Shown here in pieces: positions 1-5,100 of a stretch of DNA of 6,785 nucleotides (position 1 is the stretch's first letter; each line of letters opens with the position of its first letter). The translations under genes and the position numbers were made by a program. This stretch comes from CAMNAO01 sp045605145 (GTDB lineage: Bacteria > Bacillota > Clostridia > Oscillospirales > Oscillospiraceae), in contig JAZUPH010000038.1 of the NCBI GenBank assembly GCA_045605145.1, positions 1-6,785 of the forward strand. Reading direction: 5' to 3'. The notes under the pieces were generated by a model. The model made no database searches. It was not told where the DNA came from and saw only the letters and a program-made list of their open reading frames with translations.

Positions 1-33
1 CAGTTTGTTGACCTTTTTGTTGACCTGATGTAG
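1..33 (+). CDS. Possible C-terminal tail of a truncated upstream gene (integrase-like tail?)
   Basis: From the first base, one frame reads QFVDLFVDLM and then a TAG stop at 31-33, so this could be the end of a gene that begins left of the window. The tail repeats FVDL because the DNA holds a tandem repeat. Genes ending a few tens of bases from a tRNA 3' end, with repeats in their last codons, are often tyrosine recombinases, whose arm-binding sites can overlap the gene end. Only ten residues are visible, so both the coding status and the product are guesses. Confidence 0.22.
   Translation, partial: QFVDLFVDLM
4..26. repeat. Two-copy tandem repeat TTTGTTGACCT
   Basis: The 11-mer TTTGTTGACCT occurs at 4-14 and again at 16-26, a 12-bp period and no mismatch. 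More copies may lie left of the window edge. It sits about 77 bp from the 3' end of the tRNA gene, where arm-type integrase sites of an integrated element could be expected. That role is inference; the repeat itself is directly visible. Confidence 0.6.
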
Positions 34-64
34 CGACATGTAATGAATTGTGCCTGAAAATAAC

Positions 65-100
65 AAAAAAGCACCGAATTCGTGTGAATTCGATGCTTTT
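65..100 (-). terminator. Rho-independent terminator of the tRNA-Pro gene
   Basis: Read on the minus strand just past the tRNA CCA end, the sequence forms a hairpin. The arms CGAATTC and GAATTCG close on a four-base loop. One mismatch and a GCA/TGC extension follow, and then a run of six T. It lies 2 bases downstream of the tRNA and shows the tRNA is transcribed alone in this direction. Confidence 0.8.
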
Positions 101-102
101 CA

Positions 103-180
103 TGGTCCGAGTGACTGGAGTCGAACCAGCGGCCTCTTGAACCCCATTCAAGCGCGCTACCAAACTGCGCTACACCCGGA
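103..180 (-). tRNA. tRNA-Pro (anticodon GGG)
   Basis: On the minus strand the RNA begins TCCGGGT and ends ACTCGGA followed by CCA, giving a 7-bp acceptor stem with one G-T pair. The D arm uses GCGC/GCGC. The anticodon stem CTTGA/TCAAG encloses the loop ATGGGGT, so bases 34-36 are GGG, reading proline CCC/CCU codons. The T arm has the loop TTCGACT. The 3' CCA is encoded in the DNA. It has its own promoter and terminator. Its 3' end faces the left window edge, the usual target side for integrating elements. Confidence 0.96.
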
Positions 181-197
181 TGCCTTAGAGCTTGATT

Positions 198-226
198 ATC
201 TTAACACAATCGAAGGCACTTTGCAA
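198..226 (-). promoter_or_regulatory. Promoter of tRNA-Pro
   Basis: On the minus strand TTGCAA (221-226) and TAAGAT (198-203) are separated by 17 bp. A TG one base before the -10 makes it an extended -10 element. The start site would be near 191, about ten bases before the mature tRNA 5' end at 180, a normal distance for a tRNA leader. Both hexamers are imperfect, so the spacing and position carry the call. Confidence 0.6.
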
Positions 227-386
227 GCCTTTTTCTAAAAATTTTTTCTTTTTTCATGCCAGATCTGTTTTGGTGAAACTCAGGCCGCAGGCTCACTCCC
301 CATTCCGTATCCCCCACAATTCCGTCACACAGTACGCGGCGAGGCAAAATCGCCGCAAATTCAAAACAAATTTTCCAAAAAAGTGC
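227..386. other. Non-coding gap between divergent tRNA-Pro and rplJ promoters
   Basis: This stretch has an A/T tract around 235-256 (runs of A and T) and otherwise no structure I can support. Short reading frames crossing it lack ribosome binding sites and resemble no family I know. With the leader that follows, it fills the protein-free interval from the tRNA to rplJ. The A/T tract may act as an upstream promoter element for the tRNA, but this is only inference. Confidence 0.5.
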
Positions 387-415
387 TTGACAAGCGGGCG
401 ATGATAGAGTATTAT
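387..415 (+). promoter_or_regulatory. Strong SigA-type promoter of the rplJ-rplL operon
   Basis: A perfect -35 TTGACA (387-392) is followed after exactly 17 bp by TATTAT (410-415), five of six matches to the consensus -10. The predicted start is near 421-423, immediately before the L10 leader structure. The quality of the match fits a ribosomal protein operon transcribed at high rate. It also shows that rplJ has its own promoter here, not one shared with rplK-rplA. Confidence 0.88.
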
Positions 416-421
416 GTATTG

Positions 422-531
422 GCGTTCCAAAGACAGCAGGTGGCACTGCGCCATAAATCCTGCCGAGGATGGCATGACAAATATGTCTTACCATGTCCGT
501 GTGTCTTGTGATGCATGGGCGTTTTCTTTTT
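422..531 (+). ncRNA. Ribosomal protein L10 leader (autoregulatory 5' UTR element)
   Basis: The 5' untranslated RNA carries the sequence CCAAAGACAGCAGG (427-440), and CCTGCCGAGG (459-468) pairs back to it. This matches the L10(L12)4-binding kink-turn element known from Firmicutes rplJ leaders. GCAGG/CCTGC forms the main stem, TGGC/GCCA (441-444 with 450-453) forms the inner hairpin, and an outer UCC/GGA pairing is possible. By analogy with Bacillus, excess L10 complex binding here should favour the downstream terminator and reduce rplJ-rplL transcription. The family match is from memory of the consensus, not a covariance-model search. Confidence 0.85.
495..531 (+). terminator. Attenuator terminator in the rplJ leader
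   Basis: Bases 495-505 pair with 510-520 in an 11-bp stem with several G-U pairs and a UUGU loop, followed directly by the T-rich tract GTTTTCTTTTT (521-531). It ends 34 bases before the rplJ start. A competing pairing, GGCATG (471-476) with CATGTC (492-497), would occupy part of the 5' arm and could act as the antiterminator. The switching model is inferred from the known L10 leader mechanism. Confidence 0.75.
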
Positions 532-565
532 GGGCGCGATCAATAACCCGGAGGTGAAACAACAA

Positions 566-1090
566 ATGCCTAACGCACAGGTACTCAGCGAGAAGCAGGC
601 CATCGTCGCCGCTCTTACCGAGAAGCTCAGCAACTCCATGGCAGGCGTGCTGGTTGATTATTCCGGCATCACCGTGGCAGAGGATACCGAGCTGCGTCGT
701 AAGACCCGCGAGGCCAACGTCGACTACGCTGTCGTCAAGAACACCCTGCTGCGCCGCGCTGCAGACAACGTCGGTCTGAGCGAGCTGGACCCCCTCTTCA
801 ATGGTTCCACCGCACTGGCCATCAGCACTGAGGACGCAGTCGCACCCGCAAAGGTGATCTGTGAGTTCGCCAAGAAGCTCGACAATCATTTCGAGGTCAA
901 GGGCGGCTTCATGGACGGCAAGGTCATGAGCATTGATGAGATCAAGGCTCTCGCTGCAATTCCCCCAATCCCCGTTCTCCGCGCACAGGTGCTCGGCACC
1001 ATGCTCGCACCCATCACCAGCCTGGCCATCGTTATCAAGGCCATCGCCGAGAAGCTCGGCGCCCCGGCAGAGGAAGTTCCGGCAGAATAA
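566..1090 (+). CDS. rplJ: 50S ribosomal protein L10
   Basis: L10 (uL10) anchors the L7/L12 dimers to 23S rRNA and forms the base of the ribosomal stalk, which recruits translation factors. The 174-residue product has the family's usual length. The N-terminal rRNA-binding domain shows the signature around residues 30-65, including DYSGIT at 31-36 and VVKNTLLRRA at 56-65. The Pro-rich IPPIP (132-136) leads into the long C-terminal helix (about 137-165) that binds L7/L12. I chose the ATG at 566 because GGAGGTGA (550-557) sits 8 bases upstream. A longer in-frame start at 515 would begin inside the attenuator and lacks a ribosome binding site. It is the first gene of a two-gene operon, with rplL 42 bp downstream. 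Expression is probably controlled by L10 itself through the leader. Confidence 0.97.
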   Translation: MPNAQVLSEKQAIVAALTEKLSNSMAGVLVDYSGITVAEDTELRRKTREANVDYAVVKNTLLRRAADNVGLSELDPLFNGSTALAISTEDAVAPAKVICEFAKKLDNHFEVKGGFMDGKVMSIDEIKALAAIPPIPVLRAQVLGTMLAPITSLAIVIKAIAEKLGAPAEEVPAE

Positions 1091-1132
1091 AACACTTCCA
1101 ACACACATATATTATTTAGGAGGAAATCTAAA

Positions 1133-1510
1133 ATGGCAAGCGAAAAGATTGCTGCTCTTATCGAAGAAGTTAAGGCTCTTACCGTCCTCGAGCTGTCCGA
1201 GCTGGTTCATGCTCTTGAGGAGGAGTTCGGTGTTTCCGCCGCTGCTATGGCCGCTCCCGCTGCCGGCGCTGCTGCTGACGCCCCCGCTGCTGCTGAGCAG
1301 ACCGAGTTTGATGTTGTTATGACCAGCTTCGGCGCTGAGAAGATCAAGGTCATCAAGGAAGTCCGCGGCATTACCGGCCTGGGCCTGGCTGAGGCTAAGG
1401 CTAAGGTTGAAGGCGTTCCCGCCACCATCAAGGAAGCCGTTTCCAAGGAAGAGGCTGAGGAGATCGCTAACAAGCTCAAGGCTGTCGGCGCTACCGTCGA
1501 GATTAAGTAA
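1133..1510 (+). CDS. rplL: 50S ribosomal protein L7/L12
   Basis: L7/L12 (bL12) is the mobile stalk protein that contacts EF-Tu, EF-G and other GTPase factors; several dimers bind the C-terminal helix of L10. The 125-residue product has the full family layout. The N-terminal dimerisation domain covers about 1-34. An Ala/Pro-rich flexible hinge lies at 35-55. The C-terminal factor-binding domain spans 57-125 with the conserved KIKVIKEVRGITGLGLAEAK stretch (70-89). A strong TAGGAGG (1117-1123) lies 9 bases before the ATG, stronger than the rplJ site. This fits the need for several L12 copies per L10. It is cotranscribed with rplJ and followed 22 bp later by a strong terminator, so rpoB is not part of this operon here. 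Confidence 0.98.
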   Translation: MASEKIAALIEEVKALTVLELSELVHALEEEFGVSAAAMAAPAAGAAADAPAAAEQTEFDVVMTSFGAEKIKVIKEVRGITGLGLAEAKAKVEGVPATIKEAVSKEEAEEIANKLKAVGATVEIK

Positions 1511-1532
1511 TTTAATCTTAAAAGCTCAAATC

Positions 1533-1567
1533 AATACCCCCATGTGCTTGCACATGGGGGTATTTCT
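1533..1567 (+). terminator. Rho-independent terminator of rplJ-rplL
   Basis: A perfect 14-bp stem (1533-1546 with 1551-1564) with a CTTG loop contains the run ACCCCC/GGGGGT and ends in TATTTCT. It begins 22 bp after the rplL stop. The stem is stable and symmetric enough that it may also block readthrough from the convergent gene. Confidence 0.92.
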
Positions 1568-1584
1568 ATGGTCGGAAGCACAAT

Positions 1585-1616
1585 AAAAAACACGCGCCGC
1601 ACTTAATGTGCGGCGC
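1585..1616 (-). terminator. Rho-independent terminator of the cohesin/cadherin-like membrane protein gene
   Basis: On the minus strand GCGCCGCAC (complement of 1608-1616) pairs with GTGCGGCGC (complement of 1594-1602) around a five-base loop. Three bases later comes a run of six T (1585-1590). It lies 27 bp past the stop of the gene at 1644-3566 and stands back-to-back with the rplL terminator. Confidence 0.9.
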
Positions 1617-1643
1617 TTGTACATCTTTATTCGCTATTCATTG

Positions 1644-3566
1644 TCATTTTTCATCAACGCCCAGCTCACTGAGAATCTTCTCAATCTCACGGTCGTAGTC
1701 CAACTGTCCCCGTGATTCGCCAAGATTATACTTGAGCATATCGGAGTCCAGGGGCTCTTCCGTGGTCACCATGCCGGGAATATCCTCCAGCGCGGTGTCG
1801 GTCTCTGCCCTCTGTTCGGTAACGGGCATCTCCTGTTCAGCCTGCGCCGCCTTCTTCGCCTTGCGTTTTCTCTTAAGGCGTCTGGCCTCCAGCTTGGCCA
1901 TGCGCTTTGCCTTGCGCTCCTCTTTCTTGATTATGCGCGCCTGTGCCGCCTGCCGCTCAAGCGCCTCGGCGTGCACACTGGTGGGAGGAACATTGAATTT
2001 CAAAACACGCCTGTACTTGATGGCGCGCTGGCTCATAACATAGAACATGACCGCAATAACAAGCAGGAGCACAAAAATAGCAAGGAAGAGAGTGGTGACA
2101 AAGCGGGAAAGCTTGCTGTCATCGTCCACGATTCCCATCGCCCGCAAAAGACTGCCAATGCTTTTGAAGGTGGTGTCAATCTCGCCGTCATCGTCATCGC
2201 CGCCGTCACCGGCGTTGGGATCTTCAACCACAACCTCCTCGGTGACTGCCAGCTCCATAAAATTGTAGCGCTGAAGCGTACCTTCCGCCACATCGTATAC
2301 ATACAGGCCTAAAAGTCCGTCGCGGTTGATGGCGCAAACGATGTAGTGATTGGGTATATCAATATCCTTGGGTGTAAACAGGCTGTATGACGCGCCGCCG
2401 ATCATGTACGAGCCTTCGCGATAGCCCTCGGGACATTCGAATGTGGACAGCATATCCACAACGGAGTATTCGCCCGACTGGATGCTGGCAACGGCGGTAC
2501 AGCGGCGGGTAGTCTCGGAAAAATAGTAGAAGCCGGTGGTATAGTTATCCATGCCCTTCAGGCAAAACACCGGCTCAACCTCATCGTTTGCCGTATAAAC
2601 GCAGCAGGGGATCGTAGTGCCGTTGTACTCATAGGTCGAACGGGTGAAGCCCGTGGGTATGATGCTGTCATCAAAATTGAGTACCGGCAGCGCCACATCG
2701 TCACGCACATAGATAATGACCGCCTCGCCGTTTTCATCCAGTATCAGCAGGCTTTCATTGATCTTGCTCCCATCCCCGGTGGAGGACACCACGGGGATCT
2801 TTGGCGTATCCGGTATCGCCTCACCCGGGCCGAGACGCGTTATCGTGATGGTATATGTATTGGTGGTACCGTCCTGCGCCGTGACCATGATCTGCAGCAC
2901 ATTTTCGCCCACCTCAAATTTGGTGTCGCCGGCAATGCGGTAGGAAGAGTTTTTATTGGTCAGCGTTGCGGTGACCTGTGCCTCGGTTACGGAGTTGAGG
3001 GCGTAGGCAGTGTAATCGTAGGTCTGGCTGACAAAGTTGGGATAAAGCTCACAGCCGGCAATCTCCAGTGTTGCAAGGGATGCAACAGAGTGGCTGTCAT
3101 TAATAGTGATGGATGCCGTGCCGTAGTACATGGTAAACTTGTTGCCGCTTCGGTCAAGCACGGTGCAGGACTCCACCTTCAGCTTGGTGGAGCCGGCCTT
3201 AAGGGAGTTAAAGCGCAGGTAGCAGCCAAATTTGGTGGTACCGCTGTCCACGCGGTCTGTAACGCGGATAGTGCCCGCGCCGCCGGTAACCTCCAGATTG
3301 CCCATGCCCTCAGAGCACGACACATACTGCAGATACTCGGTGTCGTAGCTGAGAGTGATATCCACGCTGGCAACATTCCAGTTGGCGGAATTGCCGGAAG
3401 TTATGCTCATATACACGGCGATACTCTGCCCCAGCTGGGCAGAGGGATCGTTAAATGTGACGCGCCCGCTCTCTGCGCGGGCGGTGATATTCATTGACGG
3501 AATGACCGTCAGCAGCAGTATCATTAGCAGCGTAAGCGTTACAGCTTTCAGCTTCCGAATCTTCAT
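1644..3566 (-). CDS. Membrane-anchored surface protein with cohesin-like and cadherin-like beta-sandwich domains
   Basis: The 640-residue product begins with a signal peptide (basic MKIRKLK, hydrophobic 8-23, likely cleavage after ARA near 29-31). Residues about 34-157 resemble a cohesin-type beta-sandwich. Residues about 162-246 match the cadherin-like beta-sandwich repeat (LATLEI start, NTYTITITR end). Residues about 265-440 are extracellular, contain six Cys, and I do not recognise them. An Asp-rich linker (DGGDDDDGEID, 453-463) leads to one transmembrane helix (about 489-511). A cytoplasmic tail follows, with a Lys/Arg-rich, probably helical segment (541-573) and an acidic end. AGGAG lies 6 bases before the ATG. 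It has its own promoter and terminator, so it is monocistronic. The architecture suggests a cell-surface binding or scaffold role. No catalytic motif is visible, and no dockerin partner is in the window. A cellulosome role is not supported. Confidence 0.85.
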   Translation of the reverse strand: MKIRKLKAVTLTLLMILLLTVIPSMNITARAESGRVTFNDPSAQLGQSIAVYMSITSGNSANWNVASVDITLSYDTEYLQYVSCSEGMGNLEVTGGAGTIRVTDRVDSGTTKFGCYLRFNSLKAGSTKLKVESCTVLDRSGNKFTMYYGTASITINDSHSVASLATLEIAGCELYPNFVSQTYDYTAYALNSVTEAQVTATLTNKNSSYRIAGDTKFEVGENVLQIMVTAQDGTTNTYTITITRLGPGEAIPDTPKIPVVSSTGDGSKINESLLILDENGEAVIIYVRDDVALPVLNFDDSIIPTGFTRSTYEYNGTTIPCCVYTANDEVEPVFCLKGMDNYTTGFYYFSETTRRCTAVASIQSGEYSVVDMLSTFECPEGYREGSYMIGGASYSLFTPKDIDIPNHYIVCAINRDGLLGLYVYDVAEGTLQRYNFMELAVTEEVVVEDPNAGDGGDDDDGEIDTTFKSIGSLLRAMGIVDDDSKLSRFVTTLFLAIFVLLLVIAVMFYVMSQRAIKYRRVLKFNVPPTSVHAEALERQAAQARIIKKEERKAKRMAKLEARRLKRKRKAKKAAQAEQEMPVTEQRAETDTALEDIPGMVTTEEPLDSDMLKYNLGESRGQLDYDREIEKILSELGVDEK

Positions 3567-3625
3567 AGCAAGCTCCTGTATATTATCGACAAAAAGGCCG
3601 CAGTAAGTCTACAATGGGTTTTTTT

Positions 3626-3654
3626 ATTATAACAAACCCCATATATCAAGTCAA
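3626..3654 (-). promoter_or_regulatory. Promoter of the cohesin/cadherin-like membrane protein gene
   Basis: On the minus strand TTGACT (3649-3654) is followed after 17 bp by a perfect TATAAT (3626-3631). The start should lie near 3619, giving a leader of roughly 50 bases to the ATG at 3566. No operator or leader structure stands out, so constitutive SigA-type expression is the simplest reading. Confidence 0.88.
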
Positions 3655-3693
3655 GGCTGGTGAAAACTGTTAACATTTTTCATTACAAATCGC

Positions 3694-3722
3694 AAAAACG
3701 CGGCGCCGTAAGGGCGCCGCGT
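3694..3722 (-). terminator. Rho-independent terminator of the alpha/beta hydrolase gene
   Basis: On the minus strand a 10-bp stem, ACGCGGCGCC/GGCGCCGCGT, closes on a five-base loop; the last stem T continues into a TTTTT run (3694-3698). It begins 17 bp after the hydrolase stop and lies upstream of the next promoter. This separates the two minus-strand genes into independent transcripts. Confidence 0.92.
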
Positions 3723-3739
3723 CTGTTAATACCTGTCCT

Positions 3740-4666
3740 TTATCCAACGACTTCCCGCAGCCAGCTGATAATATCAGCATAGCATTCTTCGGCACACAGT
3801 TCATTGTGCACCTCATGACGGGCGCCGGGATACAGTTTGAGCCGAACAGCCGTATGCCCGCTGTCTGTCAGCTTGTCCGCAACCTGCTTCACGCCTTTTC
3901 CGTACTCGCCCACAGGGTCCTCGTCCCCTGCAAATATGAAAATCGGCACATTGGGCACCTTCTGCGCCCAGTCCGAAGCCTGTATCTCTTTAAGGCCGGT
4001 AAAAAGATCATAGAAGCCCTGAGCGGTAAACACGAAGCCGCAAAGATCATCGGCGACATACTTATCCACAACATCCTCACGGCGGCTGAGCCAGTCAAAC
4101 TTGGTGCGCGGATTCTTGATGCGCTTGTTATATCCGCCGAAGGCCAGATTATCCAGCGTCTCACTGGGTACATTGGCGCCCTTCTTGGTCACCTCGCGCG
4201 CCGCGATCAGCCGCGCGACGCCAAGAACGGGGTTCGCGCCGGAGGTCCCCTCAAATATGTACCCGTCAAAACAGCCGCGATAGCGTGATGCCACGCAGCG
4301 GGCAATGAACGAGCCCATGCTGTGCCCGAAAAGCACAGCGCTCAACTGCGGCCACTCTTCCTTGACGCGGCGGTTAAGCTCCATCACGTCACGGATATTA
4401 TAGTCCCAGCCGTCAACGGCCGAGAAAAAGCCCTTTGCATCCCCCTCAGCCAGACTGAGGCCGTGCCCCTTGTAATCCAGTCCGCAGACAAGATAGTTCT
4501 CCGCGCACAGTGCCGCCGCAAGTTCGTTGTATCTGGCAATGTGTTCTGCCATTCCGTGGCAGATCTGCACGACAGCCTTGGGCGCATCGGGTATCCAATA
4601 CTTTACATAGCAGCTGCCAATACCGCAGGAAGCCGGAATACTGCTCTCTCTGATCGTAAAAGCCAT
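3740..4666 (-). CDS. Alpha/beta hydrolase, lysophospholipase / monoacylglycerol lipase type
   Basis: The 308-residue product has the layout of the serine hydrolases that act on lysophospholipids or monoacylglycerols (Hydrolase_4 / PldB-like). The oxyanion-hole region is CHGMAEH (36-42). DYKGHGLS (64-71) is typical of this group. The nucleophile elbow GHSMG (114-118) places the catalytic Ser at 116. GDEDPVG (247-253) gives the likely acid Asp250, and ARHEVHNE (282-289) gives His284. All triad positions are therefore present. No signal peptide or membrane helix is seen, so it is probably cytoplasmic or membrane-peripheral. GGAGGG lies 6 bases before the ATG. It has its own promoter and terminator. 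The true substrate cannot be told from sequence; a peptidase or other esterase is possible within the same fold. Confidence 0.92.
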   Translation of the reverse strand: MAFTIRESSIPASCGIGSCYVKYWIPDAPKAVVQICHGMAEHIARYNELAAALCAENYLVCGLDYKGHGLSLAEGDAKGFFSAVDGWDYNIRDVMELNRRVKEEWPQLSAVLFGHSMGSFIARCVASRYRGCFDGYIFEGTSGANPVLGVARLIAAREVTKKGANVPSETLDNLAFGGYNKRIKNPRTKFDWLSRREDVVDKYVADDLCGFVFTAQGFYDLFTGLKEIQASDWAQKVPNVPIFIFAGDEDPVGEYGKGVKQVADKLTDSGHTAVRLKLYPGARHEVHNELCAEECYADIISWLREVVG

Positions 4667-4743
4667 TGCTGTCCCTCCGTCATTAAAATAGCGTCAAACG
4701 GGATACTGCACAGTGTTTTTTGCCTTGCTTTAATATAAACTTA

Positions 4744-4772
4744 ATTATAACACAATATAAACAAATTTTCAC
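4744..4772 (-). promoter_or_regulatory. Promoter of the alpha/beta hydrolase gene
   Basis: On the minus strand a perfect TATAAT (4744-4749) is preceded by TG one base upstream, an extended -10. A weak -35, GTGAAA (4767-4772), is at 17 bp. The surrounding DNA is very AT-rich. The leader to the ATG at 4666 would be about 70 bases. The -10 is convincing; the -35 is not. Confidence 0.65.
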
Positions 4773-4995
4773 CATAATTTTGAAAATATTTGTATAAATT
4801 TGCACCGCCGTTTTTGCCCTTCATAAAACCACGCCGCCGAACCGAGATTATGGATTCATGCGGTATAGCCGCATCGCCGCCGGGAACATTTTACATGAGG
4901 TTTTGCTGCCGGATTGGTCAAAAATGCACGAACAACGCCGTGCTGCTACCCTTGCTTTTTCACTGTTTACCCGTGACGATATTCCTCAAATTTCC
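4773..4995. other. Divergent intergenic region with one orphan hairpin
   Basis: Between the two divergent promoters I see no supported gene. One short inverted repeat, ATGCGG (4858-4863) and CCGCAT (4869-4874) around TATAG, could form a hairpin or be a protein-binding site. It has no T-run and so is not a terminator. A 77-codon plus-strand frame (4790-5023) crosses this area but lacks a ribosome binding site and runs through the downstream promoter. Confidence 0.5.
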
Positions 4996-5024
4996 TTGCA
5001 TTGAGCAAAAGCATCTGATATAAT
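4996..5024 (+). promoter_or_regulatory. Extended -10 promoter of the NifU-like / GGGtGRT operon
   Basis: A perfect TATAAT (5019-5024) is preceded by TGA, giving the extended -10 TGATATAAT. A poor -35, TTGCAT (4996-5001), is at 17 bp. Transcription should begin near 5031, giving a leader of about 70 bases. A weak -35 with a strong -10 leaves room for an activator or other regulation. Confidence 0.75.
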
Positions 5025-5048
5025 GTTTGCGGCAAATTACATAAAGCC

Positions 5049-5080
5049 CCGCGCGTATTACGACGCGTGGTTATAACCAC
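5049..5080 (+). promoter_or_regulatory. Two overlapping, mutually exclusive hairpins / palindrome in the NifU-like gene leader
   Basis: Bases 5049-5056 can pair with 5063-5070 (8 bp, one G-U, six-base loop). Overlapping its 3' arm is a perfect 14-bp palindrome, GTGGTTATAACCAC (5067-5080). It could be an operator on DNA, or a second hairpin with a TATA loop in RNA. Both use GTGG at 5067-5070, so only one RNA hairpin can form at a time. The palindrome ends six bases before the AGGAGG ribosome binding site (5086-5091). A regulatory function is inferred from position and symmetry only. Confidence 0.45.
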
Positions 5081-5100
5081 TACACAGGAGGCAAAATCAT

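Noticed and set aside
50..238. Short plus-strand frame across the tRNA-Pro locus
   Set aside because: It spans the terminator, tRNA and tRNA promoter; the RNA gene explains the sequence.
515..565. Upstream in-frame ATG extending rplJ by 17 residues
   Set aside because: It begins within the 3' arm of the attenuator hairpin, has no ribosome binding site and would give an abnormal L10 N-terminus; GGAGGTGA favours 566.
488..1108. 206-codon minus-strand frame opposite rplJ
   Set aside because: Fully overlaps the L10 gene and its leader, and it has no family resemblance.
3090..3497. 135-codon plus-strand frame inside the surface protein gene
   Set aside because: Antisense to the cohesin-like domain, no ribosome binding site and no family match.
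4790..5023. 77-codon plus-strand frame in the divergent intergenic region
   Set aside because: No ribosome binding site, no recognisable similarity, and it ends inside the -10 of the NifU-like operon promoter.
5031..5100. Metabolite riboswitch in the NifU-like gene leader
   Set aside because: The leader is only about 70 bases and shows no motif of a class I know; I kept only the hairpin/palindrome observation.
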